A model generated the notes under the pieces. It was not told the DNA's origin. It made no database searches and saw nothing but the letters and a program-made list of their open reading frames with translations. DNA of 64,000 nucleotides from Pestalotiopsis fici W106-1 (Eukaryota; Ascomycota; Sordariomycetes; Amphisphaeriales; Sporocadaceae): contig NW_006917099.1 of the NCBI RefSeq assembly GCF_000516985.1, positions 2,534,409 to 2,598,408 on the forward strand, given 5' to 3'. This document shows, piece after piece, positions 35,113 to 45,004 of the stretch; positions within the stretch are counted from its first letter, which is position 1, and every line of letters begins with the position of its first letter. The translations under genes and the position numbers were made by a program.

Positions 35113-36428
35113 CTATCGACTATTCTCCTCCCACGGCTCGCCAGTGCAGTTGAAACCTACTGGATCGATAACACTGTCGCACAAGTAATTGACTGGTGCA
35201 GTTCCATTCACTGTATCAATGATGTCGATTCCTGTAATCTCGACACCTGTACAATTTGCTGCAGCACTGCATTGCAAGTCGGCAACGACATCACTTGTAC
35301 AGTCACCTGTCCAATCTCGAAGCTTGAGGTTGCGGATCTGGAATTCTGAAGTGTCGCAATCTCCACTTGCATCATTATAATGCGTGCACTGAGTCAAGGC
35401 AAAGATGCCGGTGGCATTGTTCAGGGTGAAATTGGAAAAGTCCATGTTGGCTGCGTATCCGAGACCGCCGCCGCCGCCATTGGGAGGATATCCACTGGGT
35501 ACACCAGTCCACGTCTTGATGTAGGCGCCGTACCGCATGTTGTTGATTTCAATATTGCGAGCCGTGACATTCTCAATATACTCAAAAGTGTCTCTGTACT
35601 GGCCAATGGACCCGATCGCAACTCCCAGGCCCGTGTAAAAGCGGCAGTCTTCAATTAGAATATTGGTGCTGTTGGCCTTCATGGAGATGCTGTCGTCGCC
35701 ATTGTCAACGGTCCATCCGCGAAAGGTTATGTTGTCTGCATAAACAGTGTCGGCTCCGTCCGTGTTGAGGGAAGAAAATCCGAACCCAACTGCTTGTTTC
35801 GTGTCGGTGCTGTTGACATAGATGGACTCGAGAAGAATGTTGGTGCTATGGATGATTGTCATTGTCCACATTTGAGACTGGACGAAGCGCAGACCGCTGA
35901 AGTAGCTATCATGCGTTCCAGTAATTGTGATTTGATGAGGTCGACCGGGATCTATATAGTCAGCTTGATGAACTGCATCGATGGAAATTCTCACATACAA
36001 TTATTTGTGCCATTGACAAAGTCATACCAAACTTGACCATTGCCGTCTAGTGTTCCAACATCATGGCCAACCCAGTTGATATTGTCTCCTCCAAAGAGCC
36101 AAGCACTCGACTGGTTTTGGTATCCAACCGGCAGCGAGTTGTTCAGCCAGTAGTCAATGTTTTGGTCCCAAAGAAGAGTACCAGGGAGATCAATGTCGAC
36201 ATTGCTGAGACCAGTCGTGTTCATGACACTCTTGATATGATATGTCTCATTTTTGAAGATGACTTTGCCGCGCTTGGATACATCGTTATGGCCACAGCGC
36301 TTGAACGCATCAATGATAGCCGGCGCCGAGTCTGTCCCATTTGCGCTTGGTTCAACCACGCAAATGCCTGGCTGAGTGCATACAGCAGCAACGGCAGGGA
36401 GCAAGACTGCAGCAAGTTGTCGCAACAT
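35113..36428 (-). CDS. Secreted glycoside hydrolase family 28, probable exo-acting pectinase
   Basis: Hydrolyses pectic polymers outside the cell. The first 16-18 residues are a signal peptide (MLRQLAAVLLPAVAAV). One 47-nt intron (35952-35998) gives 422 residues with dense N-glycosylation sites. The GH28 signatures are SLNTDGADT (first acid), NGDDSISMKAN (paired acids) and YIKTWTG. The usual GHG loop reads GLGVAIGSIGQY, as in exo-polygalacturonase and exo-rhamnogalacturonase subfamilies rather than endo enzymes. A TATATAAG lies about 70 bp upstream. Assignment to GH28 is firm; exo action and exact polymer are inferred from the loop. Confidence 0.88.
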
Positions 36429-37385
36429 GGTGAATGACGAGGAATGAGAATTTCTTTGGCCTGGAATCCCATCTTTTCTGCTGCACCAAGTCTGTCTTAT
36501 ATACTCTGGTTGCAGCCCCAGAAGGGCTCATGCTTGACCTGCACCCCACGGGAATAAGCCCAGTGATATCATTCACGACAGTGGATCGTGGAGTAGTGCG
36601 CCTGGGGAACGCTAACCATGTCGATCACTCCACTGGAGCTTGTTGAGGATAAGCATTAACGCTGAAAAGTCGCTCAGGTACCGACTTGTTTATTCATTTT
36701 TCCCAAAATCAATGCCGCTCAAGATATTTGAACGAACCGTAGCGTATCTATTTTCGAGGATCCAAATATTCACCACATGATCTGTGCGATATAGAGTCTG
36801 CCTTGAGCAACTGTTGCCAATTGCAGCGTCAGAAAGCAACTTTGCATGAGGATTGTATAAAGAATTGATTCGTCTCGTGGGATCCAATGGACAATGGCGA
36901 TCTCAAGCACAAGCAGTAAGTAATTGCGAACTTTTCCCGAAAACAGCCGATGATGCCTCCGCTTTCCAATGCTAAATAGTCAAAAGTCTAGGATCTAGTC
37001 AGAATAACTTGGATAGACTGCATCTTGAGTCGCGTCTCGAGGCATTCGCGGGGGTTAGGTGGAGATGTGGCCCACAACTATTGTCGCTATTCAATTATAC
37101 CGACATGCAGTTTGGCTTTGCGAATGTCGGGCAGACTCGGTCCCAGAAACGTAATATAAGCAAGTGATTGTTATTTTCAACAAAGATGGCAAATGTGACA
37201 TGTGTCTTACTCAAGGTGCCTCACACACCTGCGCCATGGATCGTCCTACCCGTCTATCAACTCCAACCGTTCCAGTATTCCGGTGGCCATGGGCGATGCG
37301 CGATGTGGCAGATATTCTCTCTGAACCTTGACTCTGAATGTCCAATGGTGTCAATGTGTCAAAATCCAGTGATGGAAAGCCCGAC
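36429..37385. other. Intergenic, no gene seen
   Basis: Contains the GH28 promoter and the 3' flank of the PRISE-type reductase. No coding frame is supported. Confidence 0.5.
36496..36503 (-). promoter_or_regulatory. Putative TATA box of the GH28 gene
   Basis: TATATAAG on the minus strand, 68 bp upstream of the GH28 ATG. This is a normal distance for a short fungal leader. Confidence 0.5.
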
Positions 37386-38726
37386 TTAAACCAGAGGACT
37401 TGCGCTGGCAACCTTTAATTGCGGGAGTGCACCAAATTCTGCCGTCTCTTTATACATCTCGTGTAGACTTTCCAGAGTGTCAACAAACCCTGTGAATCCC
37501 ATAATCCTAGTTTTGTTGATGGACAAATTGGCTCTCCTGGCATAATCAAACTCGGAAATCAGAGTCTTCATGGCTGGGTCCTCAAACACATTGACCTTGA
37601 CCTGGCCATCCGAATTTGCCATGATCTCCTCCCAAGCAGCCTTGTTTTCCGGCTGTTGAAACCAGTCGGCCAATCGAAAGGTTGTTTTGAGAAGACTGGG
37701 TGGTCCATATCCCAAAGGCGCCTTTTCCCCTCCTGCAAATCTTTGGACAGTAAAGCTCGAGTCTTCCAGATCAGGGGTTTGTACACCCCTGTCCACTCCG
37801 TACCAGAGCGCAAGCTGTGCAAAGAAGCGGTCCCAAGTAAAAAGACTTCCATCTTGCGCGTTGAAAGCATGGTTCTTGCAGTGTTCCTCTAGCACTGCCC
37901 ATTCCGTCAAGTATGCCGTCAGCCGGGCAGTTGAGTGGGAATACTCAAACTGCCAGGACTCAAAGTCTCCACCAAATTGGAGAGGTTGCTTTTTCTGAGC
38001 TTGAACAGCAGCATAAATGGCAAACGGATAGAATGCATTCAAAGGCGCGCGCTGTGCTACACCAATAATACCAACAGGTCGGATAAAATTCCAACCCGTT
38101 TCTGGATGCTTCTTGCAATACTCAATGAGCAGGTCCTCTTGGTGATAGTAGAAGTTTGGCTGTAGGTGCCGTGGCTGCGGGTCGGATTCAACAAGAGGTG
38201 AGCGCGTGCGTCCAATATGTAGTCCATAATTCTTTCCTCCCGTCTGCAAAGCAATTCGCTTGGGTTTGAGAGCAGCCAACTCGAGTCCTTGAAGAAAGTT
38301 GCTGAATATGGGCACATTGAGTTCAACAAGTGCTTGCGCCATCTCGACGCTCATGCCCGAGGCCTTGGGATCCGTGGGTTGAAGATAAGAGTAAAAGAAT
38401 ACATAATCCGCCTGTACCTTGGCTTCTCGTAGTACATTCGCAATGTCTTGACCAGACGAGGACAGATCAATAGAGACCTGCTTGATATGCGAGTGTAGTT
38501 CAGTCGGGATAAGTGACATTTGCTCCTCTGACAGCGAGCTTCGCGACAAAGTGTAAATGCGGGTCCATCGCTCCGGTGCATCAAGAAGTGCACGCAAGGT
38601 TGCGAATCCAGATATGCCGTTTGCACCACAAATGATGGCACTCAGACCTTGGATGGACGGATCGAAATCGGGAAGATTGTGGTAGATGCCACATTGGCGG
38701 AGTGGGTAACTTGCTGAGCTCTTCAT
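37386..38726 (-). CDS. PRISE-type NAD(P)H reductase (iridoid synthase / progesterone 5-beta-reductase-like)
   Basis: Atypical short-chain dehydrogenase that reduces activated enones. A single exon of 446 residues begins at MKSSASYPLRQCG (38726); an in-frame ATG at 38801 would add 25 residues. The nucleotide motif is ICGANGISGFATLRALL. PRISE hallmarks follow: LQTGGKNYG (catalytic Lys), NFYYHQEDLL (catalytic Tyr) and FIRPVGIIGV. The C-terminal half (RLADWFQQPENKAAWEEIM and FVDTLESLHEMYKE) also fits fungal PRISE-like proteins. In fungi these enzymes often sit in secondary-metabolite loci, but no synthase is nearby here. The natural substrate is unknown. Confidence 0.85.
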   Translation of the reverse strand: MKSSASYPLRQCGIYHNLPDFDPSIQGLSAIICGANGISGFATLRALLDAPERWTRIYTLSRSSLSEEQMSLIPTELHSHIKQVSIDLSSSGQDIANVLREAKVQADYVFFYSYLQPTDPKASGMSVEMAQALVELNVPIFSNFLQGLELAALKPKRIALQTGGKNYGLHIGRTRSPLVESDPQPRHLQPNFYYHQEDLLIEYCKKHPETGWNFIRPVGIIGVAQRAPLNAFYPFAIYAAVQAQKKQPLQFGGDFESWQFEYSHSTARLTAYLTEWAVLEEHCKNHAFNAQDGSLFTWDRFFAQLALWYGVDRGVQTPDLEDSSFTVQRFAGGEKAPLGYGPPSLLKTTFRLADWFQQPENKAAWEEIMANSDGQVKVNVFEDPAMKTLISEFDYARRANLSINKTRIMGFTGFVDTLESLHEMYKETAEFGALPQLKVASASPLV

Positions 38727-38801
38727 TGTCGATTGGTTAGTCTGTGAGACGTGAAAGTTTCTACAAACAAGTTTCGACCACTTGTCAGAAACGGGACTCA
38801 C

Positions 38802-40037
38802 TACATATAGACTTTTAGTGAAACTACAAGATCATGTCCACGGAATATACATTTGCAAAGAGAGGGATAATTCTCATGTCGCATTGCTAGGTAGCATTTG
38901 AAAGTGGGTAACTCTAAACGTCGTCCATGCGCTATCAACGTCATTCATTATTAATTTAAAGCGCGAAATCTCGCGACCCGAATTATACGGCTCCATAGTC
39001 TCGCTGTTTCATCTCGGATTTAAGCGGTCGGCAGTTGATGTTTGCATATTTGCGGAAAACTTTTTCGATATCAACAATATGTTTCCCAGCAATCAACGAA
39101 AAAGATGCCGTGCGAGACATTTGGACTGCAGTTCAGCTATTTTACAGAGAATACTAAACAGTTACCGGGCAAGCATATTTTGTGTCATTTATCGAAAAGT
39201 AGTCATTGATTTCAGAGTTCTGGAGCTCAGGAGCTGTTTGTTCTCATTCAGGTGTTGTCAGCTTTATAATCTGCGCAGTGTCAGCTTAAAAAAAAAAAAA
39301 AAAACATTGCGACTCAAAGCATTCAGTGGACTGCAATACAAGTTGATTCCATAGAACTTGAGTCATGAACTGAGTCTTTTTCACTCTGTGCAAATAGCAT
39401 TTGTCATTGGGAAACTTGGCGGTGACGAATGCCATGGTATTCAGCGATAGTGCAAACGGTGGACACTGGGATGAACCCCCACTATATAACCAACAGGGAG
39501 CCTCACGGCTGCTCCCGCATTGCAACATGTGGGGGCCATCCAAGTCCAGTAAGGTCGGCTAGACAGCAAACTATACATTAAGGTAATCATTTCAAAATAC
39601 TTCTATTGACACAGCCTCCAGCCACGGTCCTTGCGCTGCCCAACAGCAAGAGTATTGTCGCGATTCAGCAAGCCTGGCATGATTCCTGAAGCCGGCGGCC
39701 AATGCATGCATATGTGCTTGGCAGAATTTCCAGATACCTAGCGGAGAAGAAATGCATGTGTGGATTTGACTGCGCACACTTTGTGAACAGCATCCTGGTA
39801 TTGTACCATACCAATTGGTGCGCCATCACCCAGCGTAGCGCAAAGACAGGCCGATGTCCACCCACACAGATGATAATATGCACACGCCAACCCAATTGGT
39901 GCAGGGTCGTCTTTCAACGGATGCATGGTATTTTGAAAACCACTATTTATCAAGCCAATGAGGTCTAGAGCAGGAGTACAAACTGCGGGCATGAATCTAT
40001 CCGCCATTAGTGCCCTCGTGGCCATGTCATTGCAATC
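38802..40037. other. Intergenic; poly-A run and CCAATTGG repeats
   Basis: No gene was recognised. An A16-type run lies at about 39288-39303. The palindrome ACCAATTGGT occurs at 39810-39819 and a near copy at 39891-39900. The same palindrome recurs in the 77-bp repeats on the other side of the NADAR gene. Confidence 0.5.
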
Positions 40038-40224
40038 CGCCCGAGTCATCCCTCATGTCGCATCTCTCATGTCAATTCATTACATGGCATCCTCGATCCT
40101 CTCATCCTGGGCCTTGCTATCCCGTTCATTTCCCATTGCTCATGTCAGTTCAAAACAAAGCATCCCCAACCTCCCCCTTCTTGACCTTGCCCTCCCTTTT
40201 CAATCTCTCATGGCTCATATCGAT
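40038..40224. repeat. Degenerate tandem repeat of about 70 bp downstream of the NADAR gene
   Basis: Two diverged units opening CTCATGTCA (about 40066 and 40140) and a third opening CTCATGGC (about 40207, overlapping the end of the NADAR reading frame) share an order of motifs: a TTCA stretch, GCATCC, and a CCTTGCC/CTCCC stretch. This suggests ancient tandem duplication of the gene's 3' end. Confidence 0.4.
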
Positions 40225-41412
40225 TCACGGCATAACATCCTCAGGCTCTTCGCCAATGCCCTCTCCCTCCTCCTCCTTGACCACACCCTCCCATCCCTTG
40301 TCATCATCAAAGTCCTCGTCTTCCAGGACAATCCGAGGCATCGAAGGGGAGGTCATGTAATCGCGGGCCATGATGCCGAGTCGCGCGCGAATCTCCATCA
40401 AGAGTCGACCGAGAAGGTTTTGACCCCATGTATCATTCTTGTACTTGCCAGCGTTCCAGGAGTATCCAATTCCCTATATTGCATCGTACGGAGCAGCCTC
40501 GACAATAATGGTGTCGCCTGTAGCAAGAAGACAGGCCATGAAGTGAAAGTTTCTGCGATCGCAAAACTTGAGTATATTTGTCTTGCGGACAATGTCGAGA
40601 CGATGCTTGCGCCAAACCTTCCAGTCGAAATTGGCGACTTCGCGACCGAGAAGTCGTGCAGCATTGGCGTCCTTGGCGTTGCGAATCTCCTCAGCTGTCT
40701 CGTCATCACCAAATAGCTTGGCCTTCTCATAGTGCATGCGATGCTCAGCCGTCTCCCACTCGACGAATGTGACATTGTTGCGCTTATCGACAAAATATTC
40801 CCTAAAAGGGATCTTTGCGTACTGGCTGAGATAGCCGTGGCTGCCGAGATGGTTGTAAAAGACGAGGCAGGTCTTCAGTTCGTCTTCGCTGAGGTCGGCA
40901 CTCCATACGGGATACTTGCCAATGTCACGCTGGCCACAGCCCTCGTCTTTAGGTCGGCCAGATTGAGTCTCTGCTTTATGATAGACCTTGGCCTTCTTGT
41001 TCCGATGCTCTTGTGCAATACCCTGAGCCTGTCCCTTTACCTCGTCGGTTGCGGGACGCTTGGAGGCTTGACCTTTCGAAGGTTCCTCACCAGCGTCGTC
41101 GACAGTGTTGGACTTCTTCTCCTGAGTCTTCTTGGGGGTTGCGTTGGCCTGCTCTGTCTCTGGTTCATTAGGAGAAGCATCTTTGGCGACATTGGCTTCA
41201 GGATTCACGAGCTGATCTTGGGCCTCGTGGGCTTCATCATCACCATCATCATCATCATCAGAGATGATGATTGGGTCATCAGAGATGACTATTGGGCTGT
41301 GAATGCAGCTTCCTGGTTGGCTATGGCCCAAGAGGCCAATGCCGAGGTGTCGCTCGTTAGGCTGTATAGTTTAGCTGACGGATCTGTTCTTTTGGTTGAG
41401 GTAACTCACCAT
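40225..41412 (-). pseudogene. NADAR (YbiA-like) domain protein interrupted by one nonsense codon
   Basis: The ATG at 41412 is followed immediately by an intron (41362-41409). Residues 1-150 are acidic and low in complexity (runs of Asp/Glu, Lys-rich patches), probably nuclear and disordered. The rest is a NADAR domain: VFYNHLGSHGYLSQYAKIPF, WETAEHRMHYEKAKLFGDDE (family Glu), ARLLGREVANFDWKVW, and EAAPYDAI followed by GIGYSWNAG and WGQNLLGRLLMEIRARL. The expected Trp between PYDAI and GIG is a TAG at 40474-40476; the frame then continues for 82 codons to a TGA at 40225. One C-to-T at 40475 explains it. NADAR enzymes remove riboflavin-pathway intermediates, and some reverse ADP-ribosylation of DNA guanine. 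The role here is unknown. Confidence 0.78.
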
Positions 41413-41463
41413 GCTGATTGACTTGCTGATTCAGGCCTTCATGTGCACCACCACTTCACACTA

Positions 41464-41625
41464 ATTGGTTTCACAGGGAAGCACGTATTGTGAGGCAAAC
41501 TATCGCTTGACCAAGTACGCTTAGTAAAGATCCCGCACCAATTGGTTTCACACGGAAGGACGTATTATGAGGCAAATTATCGCTTGCCCAAGTTCGTTTA
41601 GTAAGGATGCCGCACCAATTGGTTT
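41464..41625. repeat. 77-bp tandem repeat, 2.1 copies
   Basis: Units begin at 41464, 41541 and 41618 (third partial) with ATTGGTTT, and each junction forms GCACCAATTGGTTT. The two full units differ at about nine positions. The repeat lies just upstream of the NADAR gene start. Confidence 0.8.
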
Positions 41626-41755
41626 GGGCAAAAGGCTCGACTTGAAGGGTTTGCCACAACTTCATGAAACAAACGATATGCAGAAAGAGGGAAAAAAAAT
41701 ATTCAATGGTTCCTGGAAAGTCACGCTTTATTTATACTTGAAAGAAAAAAAGAAG

Positions 41756-41843
41756 AACTTGCATTTTTTTCCTAAAATGGAAGCCCTTGACTTTGGGAGA
41801 ACTTGCATTTTTTCCCCAAAATGGAAGCACCTGACTTTGGGAG
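41756..41843. repeat. 44-bp tandem repeat, 2 copies
   Basis: Two units starting at 41756 and 41800 read AACTTGCATTTTTT, then AAAATGGAAGC and TGACTTTGGGAG. A short extra GCTTTGGGAG follows the second unit. No coding role was seen. Confidence 0.75.
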
Positions 41844-41889
41844 CTTTGGGAGACATCAAGCTGCATATTTTTCTCAATTCAGTCTAGCG

Positions 41890-42676
41890 CGTCAATTATA
41901 CTAATGCTATGGGTCTTTTACGAATATTGTAGTTTTAATCCTATTTCCCTGTTCCTTCTCGCTCCTCGTAACTTGTCAACGGGCATTATACGCGTGAAGC
42001 CACAAAGGGCTTTATATTACTGCCCAGAGGTCATTGGCAGCACCTGCTGCACTAGCCGGGATCCGCTAAGCGTCGAGGACGTACCCCGCCCAAAGGCACT
42101 TGAGCTCAAGTTACACCATCTCCAACTAAGAATCTCATACGAGTCCGCAACCTCTTCAGCCTGTTTAATCAAACGCAGCAAGTGTGCAATTGCAACTCTC
42201 CGACCCGAGAAACTTTGGCGAGGCTAATTATCTTGCCATATTGCGGTGGGTGCCATCGCAAGATTCAATTCTATGAAATTCAGAAATATCCAGACCTCAT
42301 GACCTAGGCTTATACTCACGTGGTGCCGATTTCAAGCCCTGGGTGGCAGGAGTCAGGAAATCCACTATCGTGCCTTGTGCAGATGTCTCACCACTACATA
42401 TAATATTAAGAACTTTTGCTCTTTTCATACTCCCGAGATCAGTGCCTAGCATAATGCGAAGGAATGTCGTCCCATCAATGGCCAAATACAATCGCATTTC
42501 ACCTAGAAGACAACTCTTGCAACAATGCTGTTCATGACTTCCTGGGCCTTCCAAACACAGAAATCTATACATGTGCATGCAATGCAATTTGATAGGCGGA
42601 GTAAGTAGTTGCGGACAAACAGTATTTCGCTTCAGTTATTACACAAAAGCTGTCCCTGCAATCTCTCTCTGCCACG
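41890..42676. other. Unassigned stretch upstream of helicase copy A
   Basis: A 107-codon plus frame at 41904-42227 has no recognised domain. It could be an upstream exon or decayed 5' part of the helicase copy, since that copy lacks its first motifs, but nothing in it proves this. Confidence 0.4.
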
Positions 42677-43850
42677 ATGGTGATCAAGGCACACTGCTTC
42701 ACAGGGCCGCCTCCAGCTGAAGAATTCCCAACACAACGGATTGCTGTCTGTCATATTGACATGAACTCTACCTAGGCATCTAACATGAAGGCCCTTGCAG
42801 ATGACGCCATGAACAACCCCAATGAAAAATTCATCATGAAGTGGGCCAAGAACCGGTCCAAGATATCCAAGGCCAACAAGCAAAAGACCAAGGTGGTCAT
42901 CAAGACAGTCTCGTGGATGGTCCTGAGGTTCTTGTCTTTTGAACGATTCAACGAGTTCAAGCTGATGAGGCTCACGGCTCCAAGAACTTTTTTTTCAAAC
43001 ACTTGCCGCATGGTCCGAATAATACCAAAAAAGGCATTCTATGGAATGTCGGCGACCCCAACCCTCAACTCGATTCAGGACATTGTCGGAATCGTCTCGA
43101 TTTGCCGGTTTGTGGCATTAATGCCATTCAAATTGGACGATGCGATGATCCCTACCCAGGAGGGGGCGTTGCGGGCATGGGCTCCATTGGACAATCCCGA
43201 GGTCTAGGATGGTGTTGACGATGAGACCCAGGAGATGATCAAGGACTGGTCCGCGTCCAACGACTTCCGCCTATGGATGTTGGACATGAGGTTGGTGAAC
43301 CTCATTAAGCCCGAACCAATAGATGTTGGCAGCTTCGTTTTCGAGGAGCTGAGCAGGATGCTCATTTCTCGTCGCACCATGGAGACTCCTCTCACTCTCC
43401 CTGATGGCAGGGTATGCTTCCCTGGTGCCAAGATCCCTCCTACGCAAACGATCACTCTGGAGGTAGGGCATACCGGCTCTGATCGGGGGGAAAGGGTCTC
43501 CATGCTGGTCGACTTTTCCCTGTCCAAACTGTGGAAGGTCACTGGTGAAGATAAAGAGGCCTTCCTGCCGGACCAGTCCGATGGCCCAAAGCCGCGGCCA
43601 CCGCAGATCAAGCTCGACTATTCCATCGAGCGAATTCTCATGCTCATCTCCGCTGACACCAAGAATGCAGACCTCTTGGCAGTAGAGTACGAACTTGCCG
43701 CGTCCAAAACCGAGGATATGCAAGCTGCATTTGCCAACAAGCATGTCTCGCTGGCTACGCGATGGCCGACATTGGAGTCATTCACACGCCAATAGCGCAA
43801 GGAGCAAAAGGAGAAGAACATTGCGTTGGGTGTAAACCATATCACTCACC
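42677..43850 (+). pseudogene. SNF2-type helicase copy A, front segment, broken by in-frame TAG codons
   Basis: A single phase stays protein-like for about 390 codons but is broken by TAG at 42773, 43205 and 43793. The recognisable helicase piece is KKAFYGMSATPTLNSIQDIVG, a motif III (SATP) context of SNF2-family ATPases, followed by MLISRRTMETPLTLPDG and QIKLDYSIERILMLISADT, which fit the linker before the second RecA lobe. No Walker A or DEAH box is visible, so the 5' part is missing or decayed. All three stops are one CpA-to-TpA change from CAG. The sequence runs into a polypurine tract where the second RecA lobe should be. Confidence 0.6.
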
Positions 43851-43929
43851 TCATTAAATATATTTTAAAACAAGAAATCTCGCATAAATTCGTAATATAG
43901 GTCACATTCTTATATCATCTTATACTTTA

Positions 43930-44165
43930 GGGGAAGACAATGAATAAAGATATAAACAAGATAAAAAAGAAATTGAAAGAGCAATGAAAGGGAGAAAAAG
44001 AGATTTAAAAAAAAGAAAGAGGAAAAGCAAAGAAGAGAGAAAAAAAATAAGAGAAAAAAAAAAGAAGAAAGAAAAAAAAAAGATAAGAAAGCGAAAAAAA
44101 GAGAAAGAGAAAAGTTTTAAAAAGAAAAGAAGGAGAAAAAAAGAATTTAGGAAACTTAAAAAAAA
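43930..44165. repeat. Polypurine low-complexity tract
   Basis: About 235 bp of almost uninterrupted A and G on the plus strand, with only scattered pyrimidines. It separates the front and tail segments of helicase copy A. Such tracts can adopt triplex or other unusual structures. The 78-codon Lys/Arg/Glu frame through it is a composition artefact. Confidence 0.8.
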
Positions 44166-44194
44166 GAATTATTCCTCGATAAAAGGACTTTGGT

Positions 44195-44851
44195 AATCTG
44201 AATTCACTAATTGCTCGCCTTTTGTGTGAGCTTAAGCCGGGCGAGTACTTGGCAGAAATCCTCGGCTGCCTTGGTTACTTCCTTGACACCATTATCAAGG
44301 AGTGGTCGGAGGCAAAACGGGAGGACCGTATAGACTTCTCGGAGATTACTTGGGATAGCCTCAAGGAGTTCCTGAACAAGCAGGAGGTCACCGAAGATGA
44401 GGAAAAATACCTCGCAGCAACCGGCGACTCTGACATGCTGGTCAAAGTGCAGGAGAGAGAATCTGCCTTGAAGCGCGAAAAGCGCAAGGACAAAAAGGTC
44501 AAGACTGAAGACCGCAAGGGCAAAAGGCCCGTTTACAAGAGCGAGGAGACCGTCAATTCTGACGAGGACTACTCGTCAGATGACGAGGACAAGCTCGACC
44601 TGGGAAGCACGGAGCCCGAAGTTGTTGCCCCAGTCATCATGGCAGCTCTGAAGCATGTTCCTCGCCGCGGAGCGACTTCCAGCCAGCGAGCCCAGCACTT
44701 TGACAGGGCCATGGTGACGGTATCCAAGCGAGTCACCAGGCAACAGACCCAATCCAACAACGGTGAGCCGTCGACTCCCCACACGGCCATGGACTTGGAT
44801 ACCGACGACCTGTCGATATGGAAGGGCAGACAAATACATCACTGTCAATGA
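44195..44851 (+). pseudogene. SNF2-type helicase copy A, C-terminal tail segment
   Basis: The frame opens at SLIARLLCELKPGEYLAEIL and continues with LGYFLDTIIKEWSEAKR and DFSEITWDSLKEFL, then a charged, Lys/Glu-rich, probably disordered tail with an acidic DEDYSSDDEDKLD patch and Arg/Gln-rich end; it stops at 44851. The opening words are the same as the last legible words of copy B at about 47100-47130. This places the piece directly after the second RecA lobe in the parent gene, a lobe that is absent here. Confidence 0.6.
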
Positions 44852-45004
44852 ATGTGCCGGCAATCCGGGACAATCCTGTTGATTCTGTTCATCTAATGTG
44901 GAGATACCACGAATAAGAGGTTTCATGAAGCACCTTTGAGAATCGTGCTGCTGAGACTCACATGGGCTAATTTCAGAGTATGAAACGTCGCTTGAAGTAT
45001 TCAC

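Noticed and set aside
40474..40489. Removal of the NADAR stop by a short intron ending at ATATAG
   Set aside because: The only in-place donor would give a 16-nt intron, far below the 43-110 nt range seen in the other genes here.
39958..40716. A 252-codon plus-strand open frame
   Set aside because: It is antisense to the NADAR gene and the 3' repeats; the opposite strand carries clear domain motifs while this frame has none.
43984..44196. Lys/Arg/Glu-rich 70-codon frame
   Set aside because: It is a by-product of the polypurine tract, not a plausible protein.
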